Shown piece by piece: positions 1 through 11,492 of a stretch of DNA of 64,000 nucleotides. A program made the translations under genes and the position numbers. The stretch's first letter is position 1, and every line of letters starts with the position of its first letter. Below the pieces are notes generated by a model that saw nothing but the letters and a program-made list of their open reading frames with translations, had not been told where the DNA came from and did no database searches. The stretch comes from Corylus avellana (taxonomy: Eukaryota > Streptophyta > Magnoliopsida > Fagales > Betulaceae), in NCBI RefSeq assembly GCF_901000735.1, contig NC_081542.1, positions 22,087,093-22,151,092 of the forward strand, read 5' to 3'.

Positions 1-2730
1 CCAAGATCTTTTATCTCAAACTCATTTTTTAAATAAGTGGCAGTTTTTATGAGCTCTTCTGGAGTCCCAACAAGATTTAAATCATCTATATAAACTGCAA
101 TAATGGCAAATCCAGATTCTGACTTCTTAATGAAAACACATGGACAAATTGGATTATTCTCAAATCCTTCTTTCAATAGATATTCACTAAGACGATTGTA
201 CCACATGCGTCCGGATTGCTTTAACCCGTATAAAGATCTTTGTAGCTTGATAGAATAAATACTTCGGGATTTTGAATTATATGCTTCAGGCATTTTGTAT
301 CCTTCAGGGATTTTCATGTATATATCATTATCAAGTGATCCATATAAGTATGCTGTAACCACATCCATTAGACGCATATCCAAACTTTTTGTAACTACCA
401 AGCTAATAAAAAAATCTAAATGTAATTGCATCCATTACAGGGGAATACGTTTCTTCATAATCAATACCAGGTTTCTGCAGGAAATCTTGTGCAACAAGTC
501 TTGCTTTATATCTCACAATTTCATTTTTCTCATTTCGTTTTCGTACAAATACCCACTTGTATCCAACAGGCGATACACCTCCAGGTGTTTGGACTACAGG
601 TCCAAATACTTCACGTTTTGCTAGTGAGTTCAATTCTGCCTGAATTGCTTTCTTTCACATTGGCCAATCATTTCTACGTCGACATTCTTCGACGGTTTGT
701 GGTTCAATATCATCATTACTTCTGGTAATGTCAAATGCAATTTTAAATGAAAATATGTTGTCGACAACAATTTTGTTTCTATCCAATATTTCTCCCGTAC
801 TTATATAATTTATTGAGATCTCATTATTTTTAGGTACCTGTTCCTCTTCAGGGGGTAACTCTTCAGGAGAATCCTCTTCAAGGGATTCCTTTCCAGGAGA
901 ATTTTGTACAGAAAGTTTGGATGGATCAATTTTCATTGCCTGTTTTGTGGGTAAGGCATCTTCAGGAGCCCCGATTTCATTTCCTTGTGCTTTTCTCTTC
1001 CGGGGAATCTTATCATTTGCACCAATAGGTCTTCCACGCTTTAGGCGTGCCATAGACTCATTTGCTGCTGTATTAATTAATTGTCCTACAGGGACTTCTA
1101 TCTTCGCTGGAGTATTAGCAGCTAGAATGTGAGATTTAATTAATTTCTTGTTGTCAGTAAATGCATCCAGCAATTGATTTGCAATACTCTGCAAATGAAT
1201 GATCTTCTGAACTTCTAGTTCACATTGATTTGTACGAGGATCAAAATGAGATAACGTCGAATTATTCCAAGTGATTTCTTGTCGTGCTTCTGGCAATGAC
1301 TTTTCTCTCCCTAGTGATGGGAATATGCTTTCATCAAAATGACAATCTTCAAAATGTGCTTTAAAAACATCACCAGTTAAAGGCTCAAGATATGTAATGA
1401 TAGAAGGAGAATCAAAACCAACATAAATTCCAAGTCTACGTTGAGGTCCCATCTTAGTGCGTTGAGGTGGCGCAATTGGAACATATACAGCACAACCAAA
1501 AATACGAAAATGAAAAATATTTGGTGGTTGACCAAATGCAAGTTGCAAAGGGGAATATTTTTGGTAAGCTGTTGGTCTGATCCGAACTAATGATGCAGCG
1601 TGTAATATTGCATGTCCCCAAGCAGGTAATTTTGTTTTCATAAGCAAAGGTCGAGCAATTAACTGAAGTCGTTTAATAAACGATTCAGCTAAACCATTTT
1701 GAGTATGAGTATGAGCAACAGGATGTTCAACATTAATTCCAATTGACATGCAATAATCATAAAATGCTTGAGATGTAAATTCACCCGCATTATCCATCCG
1801 AATAGATTGAATTGGATAATCAGGAAATTGTGCTCGTAATTTAATTATTTGAGAAAGAAGTCTAGCAAATGCAACATTACGAGTAGAAAGCAAGCAAACG
1901 TGTGACCACCTAGATGATGCATCTATTAAAACCATAAAATATCTAAATGGCCCACATGGAGGGTGAATCGGCCCACATATATCCCCTTGAATCCTTTGTA
2001 AAAATGATGAAAATTCAACAATTACCTTAGAAGGGGATGGTTTGATAACAAGTTTACCTTGAGAACATGCAGCACAAGGATAATTACTTGGTAAAAAAAT
2101 CTTCTGGTTCTTTAAGGGATGCCCATGAGAGTTCTCAATTATTTGACGTATCATAATTGTTCCTGGATATCCAAGACGATCATGCCAAAGCATAAACATC
2201 TTTGGATTAGAGCACTTCTGGTGCATCACAACATGTGATTCAATTGTTCTTATTGTTATAAAATACAACCCGGAAGAGAAAGCAGGCAGTTTTTCCAATA
2301 TGAGCTTCTGGCACGAAATTGTTGAAGTAATATAAAGGTATTCATCACTACCTTCATTAGTGGTTTCAACATGATAACCATTTAGACGAATATCCTTAAA
2401 ACTGATTAAATTTCTTCTAGATTTAGAAGAATACAAAGCCTCATCAATACAAAATTTTATCCCTTTTGGCAATATGATATTCGCTCTTCCAGAGCCTTCG
2501 ATTAGGTTTGATGAACCTGATATTGTATTGACATTAGCTTTGTTTAATATCAAGTATTGAAAATATTTCTTATCTCTAAGGATTGTGTGCGCTGTACAAC
2601 TGTCTGCTAGACACAAATCTTCACCAATCATCTTGGAATTAATCATTCCATCAATATGACCCATACCTCTATATATAAACAAAATATATATTAAAATTTT
2701 ATTAATCAAAAAGAAAATAACAAAATACAA
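1..2730 (-). pseudogene. copia pol: protease, integrase and start of RT (broken)
   Basis: The reading frame from 2730 to 655 holds an aspartic protease motif altered to ADSCTAHT (normally D-S/T-G), the GAG-pre-integrase HDRLGYPG segment, and an integrase core starting near GDICGPIHPP. A TGA just after NDWPM, where a Trp codon is usual, interrupts it. The same frame then resumes with the RT N-terminus (633-403), including the conserved KWVFVRKRNE and KARLVAQDF segments. Near 400-420 a poly-T run shifts the frame, and RT continues in another frame to the left edge, with a YIDDL-type active site visible near 90-110. The element is probably not autonomous. Expected residues are inferred from the family. 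Confidence 0.85.
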
Positions 2731-2780
2731 TTAAATTTGACAATGTAAACATACTGTAATTAAGACATAAAGAAAACATA

Positions 2781-3836
2781 TTAATTGTTGTAGACATATT
2801 CATCACCAATCAGAAGATCAGTATTTGTGTTAGAGTCTACAAAGAAATCAGAAACATCAAGATGAGTTCTACCCTCTCCATTTAGAGTATCAAGAAAAAT
2901 TGGAGAATCTTCAGGATTATTGTGATTAGCAAAATTCATTTCAATCCCCTTTTCTTTTATGGAGGCTTGATATAGGTCTACCAGATGTTTAGGCATACGA
3001 CAGGTACGCGACCAATGTCCTTTCATACCACACCTGTAACATTTATCTTCATAGTTCTTTGTAGGTTTATTCTGTAAACCTTTGTTTTCATTTTGTTTCG
3101 CCTCAATGTGGTTCCACTTCTGGTGGTATGGGGTATTTCTTTTGTAAGAATTATGAGTACGTTCCCCTTGACCTCTATAATTTTTTCTACCACGTCCACG
3201 ACCATGGTTTCCTTTATTACCATGAAATGAGGTTCCATTTGCTTCAGGAAATGGTGTAGAACCCGTTGGACGAGATTGATGATTTTTTATTAATAGCTCA
3301 TTGTTTTGCTCAGCCACTAGAAGACAAGATATCAGTTCAGAATATCTTGTGAAATTACGCTCTCGATATTGCTGCTGCAGGAGCACATTCGAGGCATGAA
3401 ATGTGGTATATGTTTTTTCTAACATATCCACATCAGTGACTTTTTCTCCACACAATTTTAATTGTGAGCTAATTTTAAAGAGTGCAGAGTTATAGTCGCT
3501 GACACTCTTAAAATCTTGCAACCTCAAGTGCATCCAATCATAACAAGCTTTTGGGAGGATAACTGTCTTCTGGTGCTCGTATCTCTCCCTTAAATTATTC
3601 CACAAGGTCAAGGGATCCTTTACCGTAAGGTACTCAATTTTTAATTCTTCATGCAGATGATGGCGAAGAAAAATCATTGCTTTAGTGTGATCCTGCTGGG
3701 ATGCTTGATTATCTTCCTTAATAGTATTTCCAAGATTCATAGCTTCAAGATGGATCTCAGCATCAAGGATCCAAGATAAGTAATTTTTGCCAGAAACGTC
3801 AAGAGCGACAAACTCAAGTTTTGTAAGATTTGACAT
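2781..3836 (-). CDS. copia gag (capsid/nucleocapsid) ORF, 351 aa
   Basis: The protein is an open 351-residue copia Gag of the UBN2 type. The N-terminal half carries the capsid-like fold signature, including a WNNLRERYEHQ segment. A Gly/Arg/Lys-rich linker follows, then a CCHC zinc knuckle (CYRCGMKGHWSRTC, around residues 266-279) that would bind element RNA. The frame ends in its own stop and is separated from the protease-integrase frame by about 50 very AT-rich bases. The first ATG after the primer-binding region is taken as start. Gag packages the element RNA into cytoplasmic virus-like particles. The frame is intact, although the pol part of the element is broken. Confidence 0.85.
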   Translation of the reverse strand: MSNLTKLEFVALDVSGKNYLSWILDAEIHLEAMNLGNTIKEDNQASQQDHTKAMIFLRHHLHEELKIEYLTVKDPLTLWNNLRERYEHQKTVILPKACYDWMHLRLQDFKSVSDYNSALFKISSQLKLCGEKVTDVDMLEKTYTTFHASNVLLQQQYRERNFTRYSELISCLLVAEQNNELLIKNHQSRPTGSTPFPEANGTSFHGNKGNHGRGRGRKNYRGQGERTHNSYKRNTPYHQKWNHIEAKQNENKGLQNKPTKNYEDKCYRCGMKGHWSRTCRMPKHLVDLYQASIKEKGIEMNFANHNNPEDSPIFLDTLNGEGRTHLDVSDFFVDSNTNTDLLIGDEYVYNN

Positions 3837-4129
3837 TATCTATACAAAAATATATCAAGAATTAAATAAATAAACATTATTTAAAATTAAGTGATATTAT
3901 ACGCAAACAAAAAATTTTCAAATGTAAACTATAATACATTATATTCATAGCATTAGTATGATTAAATTATAGTTCATATAAATCTCACATGGATATGCAA
4001 ATGTTAGAATGTTAATTAAAATAGATAATAAGATTACTAAACGTTTAAAAAACTTACAATGAATTGATAATAGGTCACATATAGCTTTTGATGTTGAAGA
4101 TCAAAAGAACACAATAATTGGCTAGAGAT

Positions 4130-4143
4130 TCGTGCTGATAACG
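4130..4143 (-). promoter_or_regulatory. Primer-binding site next to the copia LTR
   Basis: On the minus strand the LTR is followed at once by CGTTATCAGCACGA. This is not the usual initiator-Met sequence (TGGTATCAGAGC) seen in other elements of this window. From memory it matches the complement of the anticodon region of plant tRNA-Ile(AAU) except at one base, which would imply priming by a half-tRNA. That assignment is an inference. Confidence 0.5.
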
Positions 4144-4360
4144 TGTTGTAAAATCAAAGGAAATAACAAGACAAAATAAAGAGATTGCAATATGTGAAAC
4201 TAGTTCTTCAAGAACAAGAACTATGTATGATTCTTCTATATTATTGTGTGATTTACATACAACTCAATACTCCCTTTTATAGACATGGAGGAATCATAAT
4301 GGGAGGTTAAAGAATATGAAAATGGGAATATGAAACAAAAGGGTTAATCAATTTATTACA
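4144..4360 (-). repeat. 5' LTR of the left-edge copia element
   Basis: A segment of about 217 bp starts TGTTGTAAAATC and ends TTTATTACA on the plus strand, so it has the TG...CA ends of an LTR. It lies just upstream of the gag reading direction. The second LTR is not in the window, so the boundaries are inferred from the termini and the adjoining primer-binding site. Confidence 0.65.
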
Positions 4361-5570
4361 TAGATGTTATAGAAATTTTAAAAGATGACATGAATGTGTA
4401 GAATTTCAAGAGATGGAACTAAATGGTCATCCATCAAATGCATGAATGCATTCATAACAAATTTTAAATTGTTAAGTCAGTTATTAGTAAATGCGTTTTA
4501 TAAACACTTTTTCATAATTATTATTCGAATTACTAGCAATCAGGACAACAAAATTGCTGAAGATTATAATCTATGCTATATTGCATCATATCCATTGGTA
4601 TGGACCAAAGTGGCCAACCCAACAACAGATAGGAAAAGTCCAAGTTGAACACTTACCAAAACAAAAGTCCAAGATGAAAACAGCCGAAACTGGAGCAACT
4701 GAGCATGTGGAGCAGCCACAGCGTAGACTGCAACTTGTCAGGTGTTGACTGGACCTACTGCAGCAACAGTGGCTACATAAAATAAAGAAATGGTGAACAA
4801 GTGTAAATGCTTGAAGACTTTGTTGCCGGCCAAGTTCTGATGACCAGAATCCCCGTACATTTTTCAGGATGGTAGGTGAACTCCTGCCAGTCTAGCTGTG
4901 CCATGTAGAAATAAATTTAGACAGATCTTTATCTTTTGGCCATACAGAATCAAGTTAACGACTTTTTAAAAAAAGAAAGAAAAAAAAAAAATCCCCTTGA
5001 ATCTTCTCTTCTCCATCACTGCTTTTGTGGGTGAGCTGAGGTACTCAAGTAAAAATCAAGGAAGAGATCAAGTAGATTAGACCAAGTAGCTAATGTCTTG
5101 TTATCATCATTAGCAAAAATCATATCTTCCAGTACTAGAGATAAGCCCAACAACCACCATGAGTCTGATCGTTGGGTTTCCAGCGAGCAGTCTCCAATTA
5201 TTTTTAAAAGTAAATAGCCTACTTGTACATCCACTTCGATTATCCATTCAGTCTAATCCAATAAACATGTGGCTATTTTAAGGCATGCCCCACCACAACC
5301 TTCAATTCCCAACACTCTCAATTACAAAATGATTATGCAGCTGGTGAATTTTCCCCAACAATTAGACAATTCACCCCAACAATTAGACTTAAACAGGTGA
5401 TTAACACTGCAATTTTTTCTTTAAGAAAGGTCAGCAGAAGTCAATAACAATCTGCTATACTAGTGCATCTCAGGGTGCTCCAAAAAATTCACAGAAAAGG
5501 ATAGGACAATGCCATTTAATCTTGCTTCTAATTGAAAACACACCGATACAACATCACCATGGTGATATGG
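4361..5570. other. Intergenic DNA with no recognised gene
   Basis: I see no supported gene here. Short open frames exist, for example 5016-5234 on the minus strand (72 codons, Trp/Leu-rich), but I recognise no family in them. A purine-rich A tract lies at 4969-4990. Confidence 0.5.
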
Positions 5571-5725
5571 AACTAGGATCCTCTCAATTTCATTTGAACT
5601 AGAGAATATCCAGTTAGTTATAATAAATGGGTATTTTTATCCTCAAAAAAAGTGCAAAAACAAAAATACCTCTCCACTATAACTAATTGAATATTCTCCG
5701 TTTGAACTATAAAGGATCCTGCTGC
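5571..5725. mobile_element. 155-bp MITE with 10-bp target duplication
   Basis: Inverted arms of about 50 bp begin AACTAGGATCCTCTCAATTT on the left and, on the reverse strand of the right end, GCAGCAGGATCC followed by a diverged match. The arms share the AGAATAT and AGTTAGTTATA segments. The element is flanked on both sides by GGTGATATGG (5561-5570 and 5726-5735), a perfect 10-bp duplication. That size suggests a Mutator-like MITE. A relative lies at 61459-61632. Confidence 0.8.
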
Positions 5726-7009
5726 GGTGATATGGCGCTGACATGCCTGACTGACAGAATCTAAGAGCTAGAAACTGATTGGCTTTGCCATATCCAGCTT
5801 TCTGTGTGGTAAGCTGTCATTTAAAAGAAGAAACTTTAGCCCAACCTCCATCACTTACAGAGACAACCACTTGTAAAAGTTTCTGCTATGTAGTATATTC
5901 TTCCTCTCCTCAGAATCTTTATATAGTAATTCTTCAGAGAGTATAAAAGTAGGATGCCTTATTCTCAAGATTTTAGAACCACAACATTGATCAGAAATGA
6001 GTCAAATGACACATTTTGACTCTGGAAATTTGTAGATGCTTCTAGTTCACACGTGACTTAAAACGCAGAGAATCTGCATTCTGACTTTAACAAAAGTAGT
6101 AATTGGAGTAGGCACTCAGTATCATCTCTGTAGTGCTAGATTCTCTGGAGGATATTAGCTAAGGAAGAGCATATAGTGACAGTTCGAAAGATAAATCAAA
6201 GCCAGTCCAGCACATGATGCAATTAAGGCAGGCTTAAATCCAAAAAAAATTTAATCAGAAGCAACACTAACCCAAGAATAGCATGGAATTCACTCATATC
6301 AGTAGTTACCCCTATACCATTTATCATCTCAGTCAAAATCCATACCTTTATATTCTAGAGAGCTTCAATAATGAAGTTAACAGAAAAAATAAAAAAGATC
6401 AAGGACACTTTTCAGTTTTGAGTTGTGTAATTTATGGATAAGCACCCTCATTGCGAGATATTCTTGATGATAACACACGGGATACATCCAACAATTTGCT
6501 TAGTTTCTTATACTTAATTGCTGCAATAACAAACTTTATGGGAAAAGTAAAAGGCACGTGATTCTTCCATACACAGGCACAACATAAAAGCCACCAGACA
6601 AGTTTACAAGGTTCGGCAAGAATCAACTTGAATCTTGTTGTATCAGCCCATTACAGAATTCCAAATCACAGATCTTTTCTTTTCAAAAGCATGTTTGATG
6701 TATAAATGAGACATTAAAGCAAAATGAAAAACGCCCTAAAGTGCTTTTTATCTGAGAGCAACGATATCGATTTGAAATATTTGTGAACATTTTACTAATC
6801 TGTTTTTTTAAATCAATGGACAATACATATATCGAACTGGGGCTAACTGTTCAATACCACTTATCATTCTTTAAGAACACATCAGATAAGGTATTCCTAT
6901 AAACTTTTTTATCATGTAAATTTCAATGAAAGAATTTGTAAATACTTCCAAACAAAAATGGAACACATATATAGGCAGGGATGACAACGACATGAAGTGG
7001 ATGTTACCA
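5726..7009. other. Intergenic DNA with no recognised gene
   Basis: AT-rich unique-looking sequence downstream of the U-box pseudogene. A short frame at 6432-6626 on the minus strand has no recognisable similarity. I see no repeat ends or RNA genes in it. Confidence 0.5.
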
Positions 7010-9100
7010 CTACAAAACAGGCACTGAAATGGACATTGGCACGGAAACATCACCGCTGAAACTTGAATCTCTGTTTGCAGCTGAATTGCTTGCAAATGCA
7101 TATCCTACACCCAATCCACCAAAATGCAAGGATGCATTCTCGCATCTCTGGAACACTCTACCAAGTGAAGCTGCTTTTCTTCTTGCCCGCTTTGTACCTG
7201 TAAATAGCAGAGTCTGAAGAAGCCCAGCCAACATTGGGGCCTTAACCACTCTCTCAGTGGCTGCTGCTCCACCACAACGGCATAACTCAAGCAATGCTGC
7301 CACTGCATTTTCTTTTCCCCTAGGCGTTCCACAGCGCATCATTGCTATCAATCCCGCCACCGCCATTTCCTCCTTCCCACAGCTTCTGCCCCAACTGGCT
7401 GCCTAACAATCAAGGCCAATGAACCAGCTGCTTCCTTAGCAACCCCTTCATTTCCCAAAGCCCCTATTAGGGCCGCTACAGCCCCTGCCTCTATCATTCT
7501 CACACAATTTTCTTTGTGGGTCGACAGATTAAATAAAGCCGTTACGGCATCCTTCTTTCCTTTTGGAGTCCCCTCTCGCAACAGCCCTGCCAGAGCTTCA
7601 ACTGCCCCTTCCTCATCTGCTATTCTCTTCTTATAGTCAAGAACTGCAAAGAGGCTGAACAATGTTGCTGCAGCATTTTCCCTTCCCTCAGTCGTACGCC
7701 CAAATCTCAATACTTCAACAATCACTCCCAGACACCATTCCTCATCCATAATTCGGCTTTTGTTCTTATCATATATCGATAGATTAAGCATTGCAGTCAC
7801 TGAATTCTCCTGCGCCACAGGGTTCATAGAAGAAAGTAGCTTCCGAAGATGGGGAATAGCCCCAGCTTCCGCAATGAACGCACGATTCTCCTTTCCCCTT
7901 TTTGCTAACAAATGTATCTCACGACTGCAACAGTCATTGCACGCTGCGACCCATTAGCCAACTGCTAAATGGGAAGTGTTGCTGTGGCTCTAGTGGCTTC
8001 GACTGCAGCAGAAAAGCTTTCAACTGAGCCATCGGTGCTCTCCAGCGGGTCATAGGGAACCCCATGAGCAGTGCACCACTGCACGATCAAATTCCTCAGA
8101 GCCCGATTAGGCACAAGCCGGTGGTTATGTTCAAGCATTTGGCCTGTCTTCAGGCAAGTACAATGGCCTTCTTCCATCCACCTTGCTATGGAACTCCGAT
8201 CATATGTCTGCCCTGTGGATATTATCACAGGGTCTCGCATCACATCCTACGATATCGGGCAAGAAAAGTCCTTGGGGACCGTAACAAAAGTCTCTGCAAT
8301 CTCCTGCGTGATCAACCCCTTCCTCTGCCTCTTCACACTCCCACCCATTTCCAATCCCACCTGATCGTCCTCCTCCTCAAACCCAAATAGCAAAAACCTA
8401 CCATACCGAGTGATCGCAACGAACCCACTAAGCACCGATACAGTAGGCTCCACATCCCCCTCATGATTCACAATCTGCTCCTCCAAAAACTCAATTTCAG
8501 CCCTACAACTCTGCATCCCTAATCCCCAACATCTCCACAAAGAACAACCTCAATTCCTCCGAATTGGGAACCTACTCACTCTCAAACTCATGAAGAAAAC
8601 CAAAAAACCGAATCCTAAGCAACTCATCGTCTCTATCAATGAACAATCTCGATCGCCTGGCTCGTCTCTGCATAAGCTCAACCTGTTCTCTAATGTCCTC
8701 ACTCAAAACAACGTCGTTCAAAGGAAAAAAATCCAAAAGGGTCGAGATTTCCTGGTTCAGATCATGAAAATGGCCCGAAATCGAATGGTTTTGAAGCAAA
8801 AGCCACAACTTACTCGATTGCGCGCAGTAATCGAGGAGTATCTTGAAACGGTACAGCAACAGATAGGTCTCCTTGAAGCAGGGCGCCGCCGTGGAAGGCA
8901 AGCCGGAAGAGCCCGAATCCTTGAGATAGTCTACGAGGACGAGGAAAACCTCGATTTTCCAGATGAGAGAGCGGGTGTTCTTGCGCTGGAAACAGAAAAC
9001 CTTGGCCGAGAAATCCGCGACCAGCTCGGCCGACACGGTCGCTAGGGTTTGCACCAAAGCCACATCGCTTAGGTCCACCGGCGCACCGCACCTGACTGGA
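7010..9100 (-). pseudogene. PUB17-like U-box/ARM-repeat E3 ubiquitin ligase pseudogene
   Basis: Read across the breaks, the segment follows the plant U-box family of PUB17/ACRE276. In order it has a UND-like N-terminal domain (about 9080-8575, starting at PVDLSDVALVQTL), a linker, a U-box (about 8270-8060, with DPVIISTGQTYDRSSI and CTCLKTGQM), and armadillo repeats (about 7920-7100) ending in the PUB17-like tail SVPVL. Intact members are E3 ligases acting in cell death and defence signalling. This copy cannot make one. In-frame TAG codons lie at 8572-8574, 8247-8249 (inside the U-box, right after CPIS) and 7965-7967, with frame shifts near 8520, 7930 and 7370. The first residues of the family are absent and the sequence turns into an unrelated plus-strand gene fragment near 9090. 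There are no obvious introns, but related genes also tend to lack them, so this need not be a retrocopy. The family assignment is firm; PUB17 rather than PUB16 is a guess. Confidence 0.88.
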
Positions 9101-9682
9101 CTCGCGTCCACCGCACCGACGCCGCCCGCTTCCCTTACGCTGCCTATCACTTGTATTGCTCCCCAGGGAATGCAGAGCAGCTTGAGGTGCCTTTCAGTTT
9201 GTGTGATCTGTTGATACCAAATATATCCCGATAACTGTCTCAACATGATCCATATAGCAATCCTCAGCCTCAGGAGATACTGCAGATTTTGCCACACCCT
9301 GTTTGGAGTGAATATGGTTACCCGACAAAGCAGGGAGAGGGTTGGATTGGGGATCCTAGGACGTGGGATCTTGATGTTGGGAGGTTGTCTCATTCACTTT
9401 ACTTCCACCAGGTTTTACCAGGTTTGATTGTCTCTCTGTCCTCCTCTGTTCTTTGGAATAAATGGTACAACTGTTAAATTACCGGTTATTTTGGTAAGTT
9501 TAAGTTGATAGGGATGACTAAATTAATCACTTAATTATTATTTTAATATTTTTTCTTATATGTGGTCTCAAACTCCATTTTAATAGGTAAGGCCCAACAC
9601 ATGAAATATTTAATTTAAATAGGAGTGATTTGACGGAGTCAAGATTTCATCCTATGACCTTTGGCTCTATATCATGTTATAA

Positions 9683-9927
9683 GTTTATTTGAGATCGTGT
9701 TTGAAAAATAGAGTTTTTGAATCAAAAAAACGTTTTTTTTTTTTTTTTGACAAAAACTTCAATTTTACGCTTTTGCCAAAAATACGTTTTGACAATTTTT
9801 AGGTTTTTTGGACCCTTAAAAGTGTTTTCAAATTTTTTTACGAAACATGTACTTTATTTTTTTCAAACAGACTTTTAAAGTGTTAAATGTACTTTTAAGC
9901 TCCTCAAACGTACACTCAAACAGGCCC
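9683..9927 (+). mobile_element. Tourist-like MITE, copy 1
   Basis: A segment of about 245 bp whose right end reads CTCAAACAGGCCC and whose left end is a degenerate inverted match (GTTTATTTGAGATCG). TAA lies on both sides (9680-9682 and 9928-9930), a PIF/Harbinger-type 3-bp target duplication. Two related copies are at 48786-49019 (opposite orientation) and 59064-59301. It lies between the two exon-like fragments of the unidentified gene. Confidence 0.7.
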
Positions 9928-9930
9928 TAA

Positions 9931-10375
9931 ATCACCAATTATCCCCATAAGCTTATGTTTTTAGTTACCATATTTACCAATTGTTTAAAAACTTAAGCTT
10001 ATAATGAGAATAACCGGGGATTTAACAAAAACAAGGGGAAGAGAATATAGTAAAGGAGTAACTTTGGAGGAATTACATAATACAAAGTTGCCAAACTTGT
10101 ATTTTTCTTCTTAACTACTTTGTTTTTGTGTTCTCAAGTTAAAAGATAACAAATAGCTCAGACACAAAAAAAAATGTTCACATATATGCCACATTATAAT
10201 ACATTTTCGAAACAAAAAACAAAAAATACTTTAGAAAAATAGATAGTTGCAATAAAAGTGACGACTTTTTGTTAAAATTTGCAAAGCAGGATATGAATGG
10301 TATTTAAATGTTAAATTTTTTCTCTCTGGTAACTCAGGTTTGATGCTGACAATAGCTAGAAAAACTTGAATGCAG
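9931..10375. other. AT-rich sequence between exon-like fragments
   Basis: This stretch looks like intron of the fragmentary plus-strand gene. A pyrimidine-rich run TTTTTTCTCTCTGG lies before the acceptor-like site upstream of 10376. No other feature is supported. Confidence 0.4.
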
Positions 10376-10798
10376 GATCCAGGAACTCCACCAGCTAAAA
10401 GGATATGGATGTCTATTGATTTGGGAACTGAAATCTTTAAGGACCCCGACCAAGTTGCTGAATGGGCCGTTAGTGACTTTGACATCCTCGTATCTAAGCA
10501 ATCAAGGCATTGAGAATGTGCACCAGCGAAGATTGTAGGGATAAAGAAACTTTTACCCAAAGGGTAAAATTTTCAAATGGGATTCTTTATATTATTGTCA
10601 TTTTTTTGGCTAGTCAGCAAAATTCAATGCTTGGATTTTCTTTTTTCCTTTTATTTTTGTCAGAGCCGAAGAGCTTAAGATATAGAGCTCGATTGCTCCA
10701 TTGAATATAATTTTTCTTGGTTTTAGCAAAGAGCTAAATTGGGTGCTTGTTCCATTAATCAATGTGAACTGAAAACATAAGTAGTGATATATCATTTA

Positions 10799-11205
10799 TG
10801 TTAAATATGCTTTGATAAAATGATAGAATAATAGAGAGATATAGAAGCGGAAGAATAATAGGGAGAACGAAAATACACAATAAACTACATTGTATTGATA
10901 TTTTGTAATATGAAGGACTACAGAGACCTTTATTTATAGAGAGGTTATGATTGATAAGCAAATAATCTAATAGACTAAGGAAAGGAAAACCTAATAGACC
11001 TAAAACACATAAGAAAATAAATAACCCTAAACAAATATTCTTAACATCCTCCCTCAAACTCAATGTGTAAGCTTGAGTTTGGATAAAAGAAAAGGAAAGA
11101 AAGAGTTGAAGTCGTCTAAAAAGCTGCTTGTGTCGAAAGAGTTGTTGAAGTAACGCCATAAAAGTTGCTAGAGACCGGTGAATTCTGCCTGAATTGTGGT
11201 CATGC
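10799..11205 (-). mobile_element. copia 3' LTR with polypurine tract and tail remnant
   Basis: An LTR-like unit at 10799-11046 starts TGTTAAATATGC and ends ATTCTTAACA on the plus strand. Next to it, the minus strand reads GAGTTTGAGGGAGGA (11047-11061), a polypurine tract directly preceding the LTR. This marks a 3' LTR of a minus-strand element. The adjoining bases to about 11205 look like the pol 3' tail. The rest of the element is missing. A diverged piece of a similar LTR is at 49020-49165. Confidence 0.65.
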
Positions 11206-11383
11206 ATTTAAGCTGGAGCTTGGTTCACTTGGTTATAATTTGACTTACAAACCATATACTAGTAATGAAATAGCTGGCCTCGTCTGGTCGAGCGGAGATA
11301 AAGCAAGGCCGGTTAAAAGGGACTTGTTTGGCCCGTAACGCTTGGACTGTCTCGCCTGGTCGACTGAGCTAAAGTCTGACCCA

Positions 11384-11483
11384 NNNNNNNNNNNNNNNNN
11401 NNNNNNNNNNNNNNNNNNNNNNNNNNNNNNNNNNNNNNNNNNNNNNNNNNNNNNNNNNNNNNNNNNNNNNNNNNNNNNNNNNN
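11384..11483. other. Assembly gap (100 N)
   Basis: A run of 100 N marks a scaffold gap. The 5' end of the LINE that follows is probably lost in or before it. Confidence 0.99.
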
Positions 11484-11492
11484 TTAGGAGAG

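Larger units (their letters stand above)
1..4360 (-). mobile_element. Ty1/copia retrotransposon, 5' part (runs off the window)
   Basis: The minus strand reads 5' LTR (4360-4144), primer-binding region, gag, then protease, integrase and reverse transcriptase, which is the copia order with integrase before RT. RT continues off the left edge, so the RNase H and 3' LTR are outside the window. Breaks are visible: a TGA between integrase and RT near 647 and a frame change near 400-420 at a poly-T run. No target duplication can be tested because the other end is missing. Confidence 0.9.
9095..10513 (+). pseudogene. Two exon-like fragments of an unidentified plant gene
   Basis: Fragment 1 (about 9095-9421) reads as coherent protein, with AARFPYAAYHLYCSPGNAEQ, then an in-frame TAA near 9226, then LPHPVWSEYGYPTKQGEGW and GRLSHSLYFHQVLPG. 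It ends at a plausible donor near 9421. Fragment 2 (about 10376-10513) follows an acceptor-like TGCAG and reads DPGTPPAKRIWMSIDLG to DFDILVSKQSRH before a TGA. Composition and spacing suggest two exons with an intron of about 950 bp holding a MITE. I do not recognise the family. The TAA may be a mutated CAA, so this looks like a decayed gene whose 5' end was lost where it meets the U-box pseudogene on the opposite strand. Confidence 0.5.

Noticed and set aside
4394..4748. Short plus-strand frames after the left copia LTR.
   Set aside because: No family similarity, poor composition, and no splice or promoter context.
5016..5234. A 72-codon minus-strand frame with Trp/Leu-rich sequence.
   Set aside because: It looks partly protein-like, but I recognise no domain and no joined exon.
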